A stretch of DNA of 64,000 bases, from contig CALKMA010000017.1 in assembly GCA_937993755.1 (NCBI GenBank), positions 1 to 64,000 on the forward strand, read 5' to 3'. The stretch comes from HGM13233 sp900762805 (GTDB taxonomy: Bacteria > Bacillota > Clostridia > Oscillospirales > Ruminococcaceae). Position 1 is the first letter of the stretch; every line of letters begins with the position of its first letter. A model generated the notes under the pieces. It saw only the letters and a list, made by a program, of their open reading frames with translations, was not told the DNA's origin and made no database searches. A program made the translations under genes and the position numbers. Positions 19,959 through 28,302 of this stretch are shown one piece after another.

Positions 19959-20213
19959 ATCTGATTCGGAGAAAGGCCGTTTTCCGCCGTGCGGAGAGAA
20001 GAAAGCAGCCCCGCCGGAAAAGCCGCCCGAAAGGGACGGCCGGCAGCCGTTCGGCCTGAAGGCCCGCAGAGCTGTCCGCCTTTACACAAAAACACTGGAT
20101 GGAGCGGGAAGGCTTTTGCCGTGACCGTTTCCGGTGAATGCTTTGCCCGCTCATACCGCCGGAGAAATACCGATTGCACCCTTTCGCGGGCGCCCTTATG
20201 GAGATAACAAACC

Positions 20214-20654
20214 ATGCAGATCCGCTTCAAAAAGCTGCGCGACAACGCCGTTCTGCCGCGCTTTGGCACCGACGGCGCCGCAGCCGCCGACCTCACCGCC
20301 TGCCTGACCGAGCCGGTCGTCCTTGAACCGGGCGGCCACGTCAGCATCCCGACCGGTCTCGCTGTCGAGCTGCCCGGCCCGCAGTATGTGGCGCTCATCC
20401 TGCCGCGCAGCGGTCTTGGCGTCAAGCACGGCATCACACTGTGCAACACGGTCGGCGTCATTGACAGCGACTACCGCGGCGAGATGGTCGTCACGCTCGT
20501 TAACGGCGGACAGCAGCCCTTTACCATTGAGCCGGGCTTCCGCATCGCTCAGATGCTGATTACTACGGTTTTCCGCTATGAGGCCGTCGAGGCCGAGCAG
20601 CTTTCCGACACCGCCCGCGGCGCCGGCGGCTTCGGCTCGACCGGCATCCGTTGA
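20214..20654 (+). CDS. dut: dUTP diphosphatase
   Basis: A 146-residue trimeric dUTPase that removes dUTP and supplies dUMP. Motif 2 (PRSGLGVKHG), motif 3 (NTVGVIDSDYRGEM) and the C-terminal motif 5 (RGAGGFGSTG) are intact. Motif 1 reads AAAADLTA where AGxDL is usual. It starts a tight cluster with maf, a MinD-like gene and mgsA. The 255 bp before it (19959-20213) shows no gene. Confidence 0.96.
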   Translation: MQIRFKKLRDNAVLPRFGTDGAAAADLTACLTEPVVLEPGGHVSIPTGLAVELPGPQYVALILPRSGLGVKHGITLCNTVGVIDSDYRGEMVVTLVNGGQQPFTIEPGFRIAQMLITTVFRYEAVEAEQLSDTARGAGGFGSTGIR

Positions 20655-21217
20655 GCGCCGCCCGTCTGGTGCTGGCCTCGCAGTCGCCCCGGCGGCGTGG
20701 GCTGCTGGCACTCATCACCGATGATTACCGCGCTGTCGCGAGCGATATCGATGAAACGCCTTTCCGCTGCCTGCCGGCGCGCCGCCAGTGCGCCGCGGCG
20801 GCGCTGGCCAAGGCGCGGGCCGTCGCTTGTGCGCCGGAGGAGGCCGTTATCGCCTGCGACACGGTGGTCGCCGCCGGCCATCGTGTGCTTGGCAAGCCGG
20901 CCGACCGCGCGGAGGCCGTCGCCTTTATCAAGCTGCTTTCAGGCCGCACACACGCCGTCTATACCGCCGTTACCGTGCGCTGGCAGGGGCGTGAGTATTC
21001 CTTTATCGAGCGCACGCTCGTCCGCTTCTGCGATATCCCGGAGCAGGAGATCGAACGGTATGCCGACACCCCGGAGCCATACGACAAGGCCGGCGGCTAC
21101 GGCATACAGGGCAGAGCCGCCGTCTGGACGACCGGCATCAGCGGCTGTTACTATAACGTTATGGGGCTTCCGGTGGCGCACCTCGCCGCCAAGCTCCGGG
21201 AGATCGGCGCCCTTTGA
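20651..21217 (+). CDS. maf: Maf-like nucleotide pyrophosphatase
   Basis: A 188-residue Maf protein, which hydrolyses non-canonical nucleoside triphosphates. The N-terminal LASQSPRRRGLL and the catalytic ACDTVV are characteristic. The TTG start at 20651 overlaps the dut stop in TTGA; there is no separate ribosome site, so translation is probably coupled. Maf next to dut gives a small nucleotide house-cleaning unit. Confidence 0.93.
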   Translation: MSAARLVLASQSPRRRGLLALITDDYRAVASDIDETPFRCLPARRQCAAAALAKARAVACAPEEAVIACDTVVAAGHRVLGKPADRAEAVAFIKLLSGRTHAVYTAVTVRWQGREYSFIERTLVRFCDIPEQEIERYADTPEPYDKAGGYGIQGRAAVWTTGISGCYYNVMGLPVAHLAAKLREIGAL

Positions 21218-21241
21218 GGCCCGGTCGGATCAAGGAGGATC

Positions 21242-21973
21242 ATGGGTAGTGTCATCATGGTGTCGTCCGGCAAGGGCGGCACGGGGAAATCCAGCTTTTC
21301 TGTTTACTGCGCCGAGGCGCTGGCCCAGCTCGGCAGCCGGGCGCTGGTCGTCGAGCTTGACAGCGGTCTGCGCAGCGTTGACGTCATTTCGGGCGTCTAC
21401 GGCAGCACTGTCTACGATCTGGAGGATGTGCTGACCGGCCGCTGCCCGCCCGAAAAGGCCATCGTCAAAAGCCCGCGCAACGACAACCTTTATGTCATGT
21501 GCGCTCCCTATAACAGCGAGGTGGTCAAGGTGGACCGCTTTGTCGAGCTTTGCTTCGCCATCTCGCAGAAATTCGATTATCTCATCGTCGATACCGCCGC
21601 CGGGCTGTCGGACGAATTTTACGCCGCCGCCTCGGTCGCCATGCGGGCCGTCGTCATCGCCACGCCCGATCCTGTGTCGGTGCGCGACGCGCGTATCGTC
21701 GTTGACCGGCTGCGCGACCTGTCGGTGCAGGACATCCGCCTTTGCGTCAACCGTCTGACGCCGGCGCACATCAAGCGAAAGATCATCCCCGATCTCGATT
21801 TCTGCATCGACCATATCGGCGCGCAGCTCATCGGCGTCATCCCGGAGAGCGCCACACTGTCGCTCTGCTCGACCAGCGGTTCGTCGCTCCCCGAAAAGAG
21901 CCTTGAACGCAAAATCTTTCAGAACATCGCCAAGCGGCTTGAGGGCAACGAAGTGCCGCTGGCTGTTTACTAA
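21242..21973 (+). CDS. MinD-like ATPase without membrane-targeting tail
   Basis: A 243-residue deviant Walker ATPase of the MinD/ParA group: SSGKGGTGKSS contains both signature lysines (K11, K16), and DYLIVDTAAG is the switch II/Walker B region. The C-terminus NIAKRLEGNEVPLAVY aligns with the MinD segment just before the amphipathic helix and then stops, so the membrane-targeting sequence is absent. No minC or minE is nearby. AAGGAGG precedes the ATG. It could be a partner-dependent positioning ATPase rather than a true MinD. Confidence 0.85.
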   Translation: MGSVIMVSSGKGGTGKSSFSVYCAEALAQLGSRALVVELDSGLRSVDVISGVYGSTVYDLEDVLTGRCPPEKAIVKSPRNDNLYVMCAPYNSEVVKVDRFVELCFAISQKFDYLIVDTAAGLSDEFYAAASVAMRAVVIATPDPVSVRDARIVVDRLRDLSVQDIRLCVNRLTPAHIKRKIIPDLDFCIDHIGAQLIGVIPESATLSLCSTSGSSLPEKSLERKIFQNIAKRLEGNEVPLAVY

Positions 21974-21991
21974 AGAGAAAGGAAGTTTAGC

Positions 21992-22393
21992 ATGAATATC
22001 GCCCTGATCGCACACGACAAAAAGAAAGAGCTGATGGTGCAGTTCTGCATCGCCTACAAGGGGATCCTGAGCGAGCATACGCTGTCCGGCACCGGGCGCA
22101 CCGCCAAGATGGTGTCCGACGCCACGGGGCTGACCATTTACCGCCACCTTTCGGGCAACGCCGGCGGCGCCGATCAGATCGCCTCACGCATCTCCTGCGA
22201 TGAGATCGACATGGTGCTGTTCTTCCGCGATCCCATTACCCGGCGGCCGGAGGAACCGAGCGACCATACCATTCTGCGCTTGTGCGACGTCCACAATATC
22301 CCCTTTGCCACCAACATTGCCACTGCGGAAATGCTGATCCACGGCCTTGAGCGCGGCGATCTCGACTGGCGCAACATTGTCACGGCAAAATAG
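21992..22393 (+). CDS. mgsA: Methylglyoxal synthase
   Basis: A 133-residue enzyme converting dihydroxyacetone phosphate to methylglyoxal and phosphate, a bypass relieving sugar-phosphate stress. The N-terminal IALIAHDKKK, the loop LSGTGRTA, GNAGGADQIA with its catalytic Asp, and FFRDP are hallmarks. It lies 18 bp after the MinD-like gene and just ahead of the hisS promoter. Confidence 0.97.
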   Translation: MNIALIAHDKKKELMVQFCIAYKGILSEHTLSGTGRTAKMVSDATGLTIYRHLSGNAGGADQIASRISCDEIDMVLFFRDPITRRPEEPSDHTILRLCDVHNIPFATNIATAEMLIHGLERGDLDWRNIVTAK

Positions 22394-22394
22394 C

Positions 22395-22423
22395 TTGACA
22401 GCGCCCCGGCGGGCGAGTACAAT
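22395..22423 (+). promoter_or_regulatory. Promoter of the hisS-aspS operon
   Basis: TTGACA (22395-22400), 17-bp spacer, TACAAT (22418-22423), starting 2 bp after the mgsA stop codon. Transcription would begin near 22430, at the start of the T-box leader. Confidence 0.9.
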
Positions 22424-22429
22424 ACAAAA

Positions 22430-22673
22430 GAAGTTGCTGTGATGCCGAAGCAGTAGCCCGTGCCCCGTATTTCCAGAGAAAGCCGCCGCGGCTGAGAGCG
22501 GCCCGATACGGATGGGTGAAGGACATCGGCGGAGCGACGGCGGCTGTCAGAAGGCCGCCCGTGTCCCCCGGCGCATCGGGGCCAAAGGAGGGGCCATGCC
22601 CCTTGAATTTGGGTGGCACCACGAAGCAGACAGATGCTCTCGTCCCAAAAAGCGGGCGGGAGCATTGTTTTTT
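22430..22673 (+). ncRNA. T-box leader, probable aspartate specifier
   Basis: The T-box core TGGGTGGCACCACG (22610-22623) is followed by a terminator: stem 22634-22646 with 22654-22665 and TTTTTT. Stem I can be folded with GCCG/CGGC at the base and CCGTAT (22465-22470)/ATACGG (22506-22511) above; the 5' side of the internal loop carries AGTA and the 3' side reads GTGAAG-GAC-A. GAC (22522-22524) followed by A is in the specifier position, which predicts sensing of uncharged tRNA-Asp. That suits an operon with aspS. The stem I fold was drawn by hand. Confidence 0.88.
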
Positions 22674-22950
22674 CGGCGGCTGCCGGCCGCCCGCGCCCCT
22701 GCCCGGCCAAACGGGGCCGAAACGGCTGCCCGCTGTCCCGCAGGGCGAAAGGAGCCTGAGTGCAGGCCTATCGGGCAACGCACCGGGATGGCTGCCTGCC
22801 GTTCCACAGGGTAAAAGGTTAAAAGTGACCGCCTCCGCCGGGCAGAGAGCGCAAGGCTTGCCCCGGTAAAGATAAAGCACACAGCGGCGCCGCCGCGTTC
22901 CCCGGCCGCGCGGCGCGGCTTATCACAAATCCAGCAATAAGGAGAGAGAT
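22674..22950 (+). other. Gap between T-box terminator and hisS, with direct repeat
   Basis: 277 bases separate the T-box terminator from hisS, far longer than usual. They contain an imperfect direct repeat, GGCTGCCcGCtGTcCCgCAGGG (22724) and its relative at 22790, 66 bp apart. No gene with a ribosome site is visible. Confidence 0.6.
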
Positions 22951-24315
22951 ATGGCAAAACAACCCCCTAAGACACTGTCCGGCTTTATGGAGCTGCTGCC
23001 GGCCAAGCAGCGTCAGATGGACCGTATGGTCGAGATCCTGCGCCGCACCTATGCGCTCTATGGCTTTTCGTCGATCGACACGCCCATCATTCAGCCCAGC
23101 GAGGTGCTGCTGGCCAAGGGCGGCGGCGAGACCGAAAAGCAGGTCTACCGCTTTCAGCGCGGCGACAGCGACCTCTGCCTGCGGTTTGACAACACCGTGC
23201 CGCTGGCCAAGTATGTGGCGCTGCACCGGAATGAGCTGGTGTTTCCGTTCCGCTGCTGCCAGATCGGCAAGGTCTACCGCGGTGAGCGCGCCCAGCGCGG
23301 CCGCTTCCGTGAGTTCTATCAGGCCGACATCGACATCATAGGCGACGGCGCTCTGTCGCCTGAGAACGACGCTGAGATCCCCGCCATCATCTACCGCGCT
23401 TTCAGCGAAATGGGGCTGACGCGCTTTAAGATCCGTGTCAACAACCGCAAAATACTCAACGGCTTTTACCGCATCGCCGGTGTGGCAGAGAACGCCGTCG
23501 AGGTCATGCGCACCATCGACAAGCTGGATAAGCTCGGCGAGGATAAGGTGCGCGCCATTCTGTCCGGCGAGCTGGGCATTGGGGCAGAAACGACCGACCG
23601 ACTGCTCCGCTTCATCGAGATATCCGGCTCTAACGACGAGGTGCTGTGCCGCCTTGCGGCCTACGAGGGGCAGGACGAGCTGTTTGACAGCGGCCTTGCC
23701 GAGCTGCGCACCGTCGCCGGCCGTCTGGCCGCCTTCGGCGTGCCGGAGGAAAACTTCAGCATCGACCTCACCATCGCCCGCGGGCTGGACTATTACACCG
23801 GCACGGTTTATGAAACGACCATGACCGACCACCCGGAGATCGGCTCGGTCTGTTCGGGCGGCCGCTATGACGATCTCGCCAGCCTCTACTGCGACGATAA
23901 GCTGCCGGGCGTCGGCATCGCCATCGGCCTGACGCGGCTGTTCTATGTGCTCGACGAGCAGGGCCTGCTCAACCGGCAGCTGCCCACTGCCCCCTGCGAC
24001 GCGCTGATCCTGCCCATGACCGGCGACACTGCCCCGGCCGCCGGGCTGGCTACGATGCTGCGGGCCGCCGGTATCCGCACACAGATTTATTTCGAGCAGA
24101 AGAAGTTCAAGCAGAAGATGGCCTACGCCGACCGGCTCGGTATTCCCTACGTGCTGTTCCTCGGCGAGGACGAGCTGGCTGAGGGCGTTGTGAGCTGCAA
24201 GGATATGGCCACCGGCGAGCAGAAAAAGCTGACATACGAGCAGGCGATAAGCGAGCTCGGCGCCGCCCTGGCGGGCCGTGCGGGCATCCCGGTTATCGCT
24301 GAGCCGCGTTTGTGA
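22951..24315 (+). CDS. hisS: Histidyl-tRNA synthetase
   Basis: A 454-residue class II synthetase. Motif 2 is in RCCQIGKVYRGERAQRGRFREF, the histidine-specific loops appear as ARGLDYYTGTVYE and CSGGRYDDL, and motif 3 is GVGIAIGLTRL. A C-terminal anticodon-binding domain follows. GGAGAGAG precedes the ATG. It is under the T-box leader and 22 bp ahead of aspS. Confidence 0.98.
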   Translation: MAKQPPKTLSGFMELLPAKQRQMDRMVEILRRTYALYGFSSIDTPIIQPSEVLLAKGGGETEKQVYRFQRGDSDLCLRFDNTVPLAKYVALHRNELVFPFRCCQIGKVYRGERAQRGRFREFYQADIDIIGDGALSPENDAEIPAIIYRAFSEMGLTRFKIRVNNRKILNGFYRIAGVAENAVEVMRTIDKLDKLGEDKVRAILSGELGIGAETTDRLLRFIEISGSNDEVLCRLAAYEGQDELFDSGLAELRTVAGRLAAFGVPEENFSIDLTIARGLDYYTGTVYETTMTDHPEIGSVCSGGRYDDLASLYCDDKLPGVGIAIGLTRLFYVLDEQGLLNRQLPTAPCDALILPMTGDTAPAAGLATMLRAAGIRTQIYFEQKKFKQKMAYADRLGIPYVLFLGEDELAEGVVSCKDMATGEQKKLTYEQAISELGAALAGRAGIPVIAEPRL

Positions 24316-24337
24316 AACAGATAAAGGAGAAAACACT

Positions 24338-26110
24338 ATGACACAAATGAGGACCCATACCTGCGGTGAGCTGCGCGCCGCCGACGCCGGCAAGCAGGTC
24401 GTCATCACCGGCTGGCTGGAAAATGTGCGCACCGTCAGTGCCGCGCTGGCCTTTGCCGTCATCCGCGATTTTTACGGCGTGACGCAGGTCGTCGCCGAGA
24501 CGGAGGAGACCGTTGCCGTTCTCAGGGCCATCAACAAGGAATCGACCGTCCGTATTTCGGGCGTCGTGCGCGAGCGCAGCAGTCGAAACGACAAGCTGCC
24601 GACCGGCGACATCGAGATCCTGCCTGACGATATCGAGGTGCTTGGCCGCTGCCGCTGCAACGAGCTGCCCTTCCCCATCAACCGCAGCCGCGAGGCTGAC
24701 GAGGCGGTCCGTCTCAAATACCGTTATCTCGACCTGCGCAACCCGGAGGTCAAGGAGAATATCATCCTGCGCTGTCAGGTGGTGGCCGCCCTGCGCCGCG
24801 CCATGACCGAGCAGGGCTTTCTGGAAATCACCACCCCGATCCTGACGGCCTCGTCACCGGAGGGCGCGCGCGATTATCTGGTGCCGGCGCGCAATCATCC
24901 CGGCAAGTTTTATGCGCTGCCGCAGGCCCCGCAGCAGTTCAAGCAGCTGCTGATGACCGCCGGCTTTGACCGCTACTTCCAGATCGCCCCCTGCTTCCGT
25001 GATGAGGATGCCCGCGCCGATCGTTCGCCGGGCGAATTCTACCAGCTTGATATGGAAATGGCGTTTGCCACGCAGGAGGACGTTTTCGACGTTATTGAAA
25101 AAGTGCTGCCGCCTGTTTTTGCCCGGTACGGCAGCTATGACCGCGCCTCGGAGGCGCCCTTCCGGCGCATTTCCTATAACGACGCGCTGGAGCGCTACGG
25201 CTCCGACAAGCCCGATTTGCGCATCGACCTGTTTGTGCAGGACGCCAGCGCCCTGCTGTCGGACTGCGGCTTTGAGCCGTTCGCCGGCCGGACAGTCAAG
25301 GCCGTCGTGGTGTCGGATTTCCATGAGACGCGCAAGTTCATCGACAAGCTGATGGCCGACTGCGAGACGCAGTCGGGCGTGAAGAGCTACTGGTTCCGCC
25401 TTGATGAGAGCGGCGAGCCGGTGGGAGGCGTTGCCAAATTTGTGGCGCCCCGCAAGGAGCAGGTGCTGGCCGCTCTCGGCGTGCAGCCGGGCAGTCTGGT
25501 GGCGCTGTGCGCCGGCGACAGGCACACCGCGCAGAAGGGCGCCGGCGTACTGGTCAAGCAGCTGGGCGCCGCCGTCCCCGGCCATATGGACAGGGAGCAG
25601 TACGCCTTCTGCTGGATCGTCGATTTCCCGATGTACGAGATCGGCGACGAATCGGGTGAGCTGGAGTTCTGCCACAATCCCTTCTCGATGCCATCCGGCG
25701 GGCTGGAAACGCTGCTCAGGGCCGAGCGCGGCGAGCTTGACCCGCTCGAAATCACAGCCGACCAGTATGATCTTGTCTGCAACGGCGTTGAGCTGTCGTC
25801 CGGCGCCGTCCGCAATCACGACCCCGAAATCATGGTCAAGGCTTTTGAAATGGTGCGGCTCGGTGAGGACGATGTCAAGGCCCGTTTCCCCGCCATGTAC
25901 AACGCCTTCTGCTATGGCGCGCCGCCCCATGCCGGCATCGCGCCGGGCGTTGACCGCATGGTCATGCTGCTGGCGGGCGAGGATTCCATCCGCGAGATCA
26001 TCCCCTTCCCCATGAACAAAAACGCGCAGGACCTGATGATGGACGCGCCGTCGGCCGTCACACAGAAGCAGCTCGACGAACTGCATATCGCGCTGGTCAG
26101 CCCCGAATGA
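24338..26110 (+). CDS. aspS: Aspartyl-tRNA synthetase
   Basis: 590 residues from the ATG at 24338, which has AAAGGAGA upstream. Order: N-terminal OB-fold anticodon domain, class II catalytic core with motif 2 (FRDEDARADRSPGEFYQLD), bacterial GAD insertion (about residues 290-420), and motif 3 (GIAPGVDRMVMLL). Bacterial type by length and insertion. Controlled with hisS by the upstream T-box. Confidence 0.98.
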   Translation: MTQMRTHTCGELRAADAGKQVVITGWLENVRTVSAALAFAVIRDFYGVTQVVAETEETVAVLRAINKESTVRISGVVRERSSRNDKLPTGDIEILPDDIEVLGRCRCNELPFPINRSREADEAVRLKYRYLDLRNPEVKENIILRCQVVAALRRAMTEQGFLEITTPILTASSPEGARDYLVPARNHPGKFYALPQAPQQFKQLLMTAGFDRYFQIAPCFRDEDARADRSPGEFYQLDMEMAFATQEDVFDVIEKVLPPVFARYGSYDRASEAPFRRISYNDALERYGSDKPDLRIDLFVQDASALLSDCGFEPFAGRTVKAVVVSDFHETRKFIDKLMADCETQSGVKSYWFRLDESGEPVGGVAKFVAPRKEQVLAALGVQPGSLVALCAGDRHTAQKGAGVLVKQLGAAVPGHMDREQYAFCWIVDFPMYEIGDESGELEFCHNPFSMPSGGLETLLRAERGELDPLEITADQYDLVCNGVELSSGAVRNHDPEIMVKAFEMVRLGEDDVKARFPAMYNAFCYGAPPHAGIAPGVDRMVMLLAGEDSIREIIPFPMNKNAQDLMMDAPSAVTQKQLDELHIALVSPE

Positions 26111-26424
26111 GCGGCGACGCCTTTGCCCGCATCTATGAGGTGGTCAAAAAGATCCCGCGCGGCAGCGTGCTGACCTACGGCGAGGTGGCGGCGCTGGCCG
26201 GCAACCCGCGGTGGGCACGCGTTGTCGGCTATGCGCTGCACGTCAATCCAGACCCGTCCACCGTCTTCTGCCACCGTGTCGTCAACCGTGAGGGGCGGGT
26301 ATCGCCCGCCTTTGCGTTCGGCGGCGAGAACCGGCAGATCAGCCTGCTGCGCAGCGAAGGGGTCGAGGTGAGCGACGACGGCTTTGTCGATCTGCGCCGC
26401 TTTGACGCTCTGCGGCGGGAGTAG
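26107..26424 (+). CDS. MGMT-family DNA-binding protein (alkyltransferase-like)
   Basis: 105 residues, the size of the C-terminal domain of O6-alkylguanine-DNA methyltransferase. The recognition helix and 'Tyr-Arg finger' region (VLTYGEVAALAGNPRWARVVG) are present. The reactive-cysteine motif reads FCHRVV at C55: the Cys is kept, while the usual preceding Pro is Phe. Alkyltransferase-like proteins have Trp in place of this Cys, so this one may still transfer alkyl groups. The ATG overlaps the aspS stop in ATGA. Confidence 0.88.
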   Translation: MSGDAFARIYEVVKKIPRGSVLTYGEVAALAGNPRWARVVGYALHVNPDPSTVFCHRVVNREGRVSPAFAFGGENRQISLLRSEGVEVSDDGFVDLRRFDALRRE

Positions 26425-26611
26425 CCGGCGGGCGAGGCAGAGGAAGCCGGCGGTGCGCCGTTTTCTTTCCGCCGCCCCGGCAGGCGTTTTCCGAACGGGC
26501 TCTCCGTTTTTGACGGAAAGCTCCGCTCTGTCGGAATCTCCCTTTCCGACAGTTTTCAGCACCTTTTTGCGCCGGCTTTTCCGGCCCGGCGCGCCCCGAC
26601 AGGATAAGGCC

Positions 26612-26659
26612 GGCCCGTGCGGACGGAGGCAGCTTCCGCCCGCACGGGCCTTCTTTGTT
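26612..26659 (+). terminator. Terminator of the hisS-aspS operon
   Basis: GGCCCGTGCGG (26612-26622) pairs with CCGCACGGGCC (26640-26650), followed by TTCTTTGTT. A weaker hairpin GTCGGAA/TTCCGAC with TTTTC lies upstream near 26530-26557. No other feature in 26425-26720. Confidence 0.8.
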
Positions 26660-26720
26660 AGCCGGCGGACATTCCGGCCGGGACTGCCGGACTGCACCGG
26701 CGCGGGAATCTCCGGGCGCG

Positions 26721-27239
26721 TTATTCGGCGGGGTATTCGCCGCCCGTCTGCTGTGTCCCGCTGTCGGCCGGCAGGATGGTCTGCTCGGCGGCGACAAGGG
26801 GGTGCAGCCCGCCGTCATCGATCGAAACGAGATGGGCGGCGACGATGGCGCCGTCCTTCACCAGCAGCACGGCGTTGACATTCTTGCCGAGATCGGCACG
26901 GTTGCTGACGATATAGGTGCATTTCTGCACCGTCGCGCCCTTGTACGGCTCCAGATCGAAGCCGGCTTTTTTGAGCATTTCGTTGTAGACGGCAAAGCGC
27001 TCGTCGAACTGCTCCGGCACGGCGACCTCGACCAGCGTGCTGCTTTTGGAAAATTCCAGCCCCATCGACGTCAGATAGCTCTCGCGCTTTTCGGCGGTAT
27101 CGCCCGGAATGCCGTCCGGCGCATGGCCGCCCATCAGCCGGCCGCCCACCGCGATGACGACAACGGCCAGCACGGCGACGGCAGCCACCAGCGCCAGCAC
27201 CTTTTTCAGCTGCCCCTTATCTACTGCTACTGCAAACAT
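26721..27239 (-). CDS. DUF4830 domain protein
   Basis: 172 residues: a short N-terminus, one membrane helix (about 14-33), then an extracytoplasmic DUF4830 domain. The conserved flow is visible: YLTSMGLEFS, VAVPEQFDERFAVYN, GFDLEPYKGATVQKCTYIV and the final HLVSIDDGG. The family is confined mainly to Clostridia and has no known function. It is transcribed away from the DUF1292 gene. Confidence 0.8.
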   Translation of the reverse strand: MFAVAVDKGQLKKVLALVAAVAVLAVVVIAVGGRLMGGHAPDGIPGDTAEKRESYLTSMGLEFSKSSTLVEVAVPEQFDERFAVYNEMLKKAGFDLEPYKGATVQKCTYIVSNRADLGKNVNAVLLVKDGAIVAAHLVSIDDGGLHPLVAAEQTILPADSGTQQTGGEYPAE

Positions 27240-27338
27240 AAGCTGTCAAAATCCCCCTTAACATGGCTGTTGCTTCAATATATGAGCCGCTGCCGCCGCG
27301 TATGCAGCCAAAGTTTGGCGATAAGCTGCAACTTTCGA

Positions 27339-27367
27339 TTGACTTTGCGGCAAAACCCTTATACAAT
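27339..27367 (+). promoter_or_regulatory. Promoter of the DUF1292 gene
   Basis: TTGACT (27339-27344), 17-bp spacer, TACAAT (27362-27367), about 24 bases before AGAAGGAG and the ATG. Confidence 0.85.
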
Positions 27368-27397
27368 AGAAGCATAACCGATAGAAGGAGCATACCG

Positions 27398-27736
27398 ATG
27401 AACGATACCTATCAAGATCCCAACGGCGAGCTGCCGGAGGACGATGAAATGGAAATGGTTGACCTTATCACGCTGTGTGATGAGGAGGGCGTCGAGCACG
27501 AGTTTGAGCTGGCCGACGAATACGAGGAGGGCGACGAGCAGTATGTCGCGTTGATCCCCTCGGTGCAGTCGCCGGAGGAGATGCTGGCGGAGGATGGTCA
27601 GCTGGTCATCATGAAGCTGGGTACCGATGAGGACGGCGAGGTCTATTATTCCCTCATCGAGGACGATGACGAGTTTTACCATATCAGCGAGATCTTTGAG
27701 CAGCGTCTGGCCGAGCTGTATGATTTTGAGGATTAG
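27398..27736 (+). CDS. DUF1292 family acidic protein
   Basis: 112 residues from ATG 27398 (ribosome site AGAAGGAG). Very acidic, with the DUF1292/YrzB pattern: LITLCDEEGVEHEFELAD, EYVAL-like EQYVALIP, then LVIMKLGTDEDGEVYYS and LIEDDDEFYHISEIFEQRL. Such proteins are widespread in Firmicutes and uncharacterised. A monocistronic unit with its own promoter and terminator. Confidence 0.92.
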   Translation: MNDTYQDPNGELPEDDEMEMVDLITLCDEEGVEHEFELADEYEEGDEQYVALIPSVQSPEEMLAEDGQLVIMKLGTDEDGEVYYSLIEDDDEFYHISEIFEQRLAELYDFED

Positions 27737-27761
27737 TCCTCCGAGCAGGCCGAAAAAAGCG

Positions 27762-27791
27762 GGCGCGCCTTCAGGGTCCTGAAGGCGCGCC
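27762..27791 (+). terminator. Terminator after the DUF1292 gene
   Basis: A 14-bp perfect stem (27762-27775 with 27778-27791) 26 bases past the stop, followed by TGTGCTTTG. The U tract is poor but the stem is very strong. Confidence 0.7.
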
Positions 27792-27900
27792 TGTGCTTTG
27801 TAAAAAAACGCGCGGCCGGCGCCGTATAAAGGGGCATAGGCCGGCTTTCCGGGGGCGGACAAGGGCCCTTTCGGAGCAGGCTGCCGGCGGTGTTTGACCG

Positions 27901-27953
27901 TCGGGAGGATGCTTGCGCCGTTCCTGCCGCCGGCTCCCGACGTCAGGAACGGC
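27901..27953. other. Interleaved inverted repeats
   Basis: TCGGGAG (27901-27907) pairs with CTCCCGA (27934-27940), and GCCGTTCCTG (27917-27926) pairs with CAGGAACGGC (27944-27953). The two stems interleave, as in an H-type pseudoknot or two alternative folds. The 27792-28123 stretch has no supported gene. Confidence 0.5.
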
Positions 27954-28123
27954 TTCGGCAGCCTTTCCGGCCGGCTTGGGCGCCAAAGGGCTGCGCGAGA
28001 GCCTGTTTGCCGGATATCGCCGGCGGGCGAGACTTTTTTACCGCTTTTCGGCGGCTTGGCCGGCAGCTTTTGCGGTTTTTCGGGCCGAAGGCGGCCGGAA
28101 AACGTTATTTTTTACAATTTAAG

Positions 28124-28152
28124 TTGATTTATGCGCGGAGCTATGGTATACT
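28124..28152 (+). promoter_or_regulatory. Promoter upstream of the cdd leader
   Basis: TTGATT (28124-28129), 17-bp spacer, TATACT (28147-28152). Transcription from here gives a leader of about 380 bases before cdd. Confidence 0.8.
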
Positions 28153-28258
28153 ATAGCCAAGGCTGACGGGAACGCGCCGTCCCCGCCGCGCCGACAAACC
28201 GGCCGCACCGGCATATCCGGTTGCTGTGCCGCATACGATTCTGGTGTACACATCCTGC

Positions 28259-28302
28259 CTTGTGCGAATTGTTGCCGTCTTTTATAATCCAACATTATAA
28301 AA
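28259..28302 (+). promoter_or_regulatory. Second candidate promoter with palindromic operator
   Basis: TTGTGC (28259-28264), 18-bp spacer, TATAAT (28283-28288). The -10 lies inside a perfect palindrome TTTTATAAT-CCAAC-ATTATAAAA (28280-28302). A DNA-binding protein there would occlude the promoter; alternatively it is a transcript hairpin. No regulator gene is adjacent. Confidence 0.55.

Noticed and set aside
22512..22880. Overlapping + strand frames of about 100 codons in the hisS leader
   Set aside because: They cover the T-box core and terminator, which explain the sequence better; no ribosome site.
27890..28156. Three overlapping + strand frames of 69-88 codons
   Set aside because: Low-complexity Arg/Gly/Ala products with no ribosome site; they run into the cdd leader promoter.
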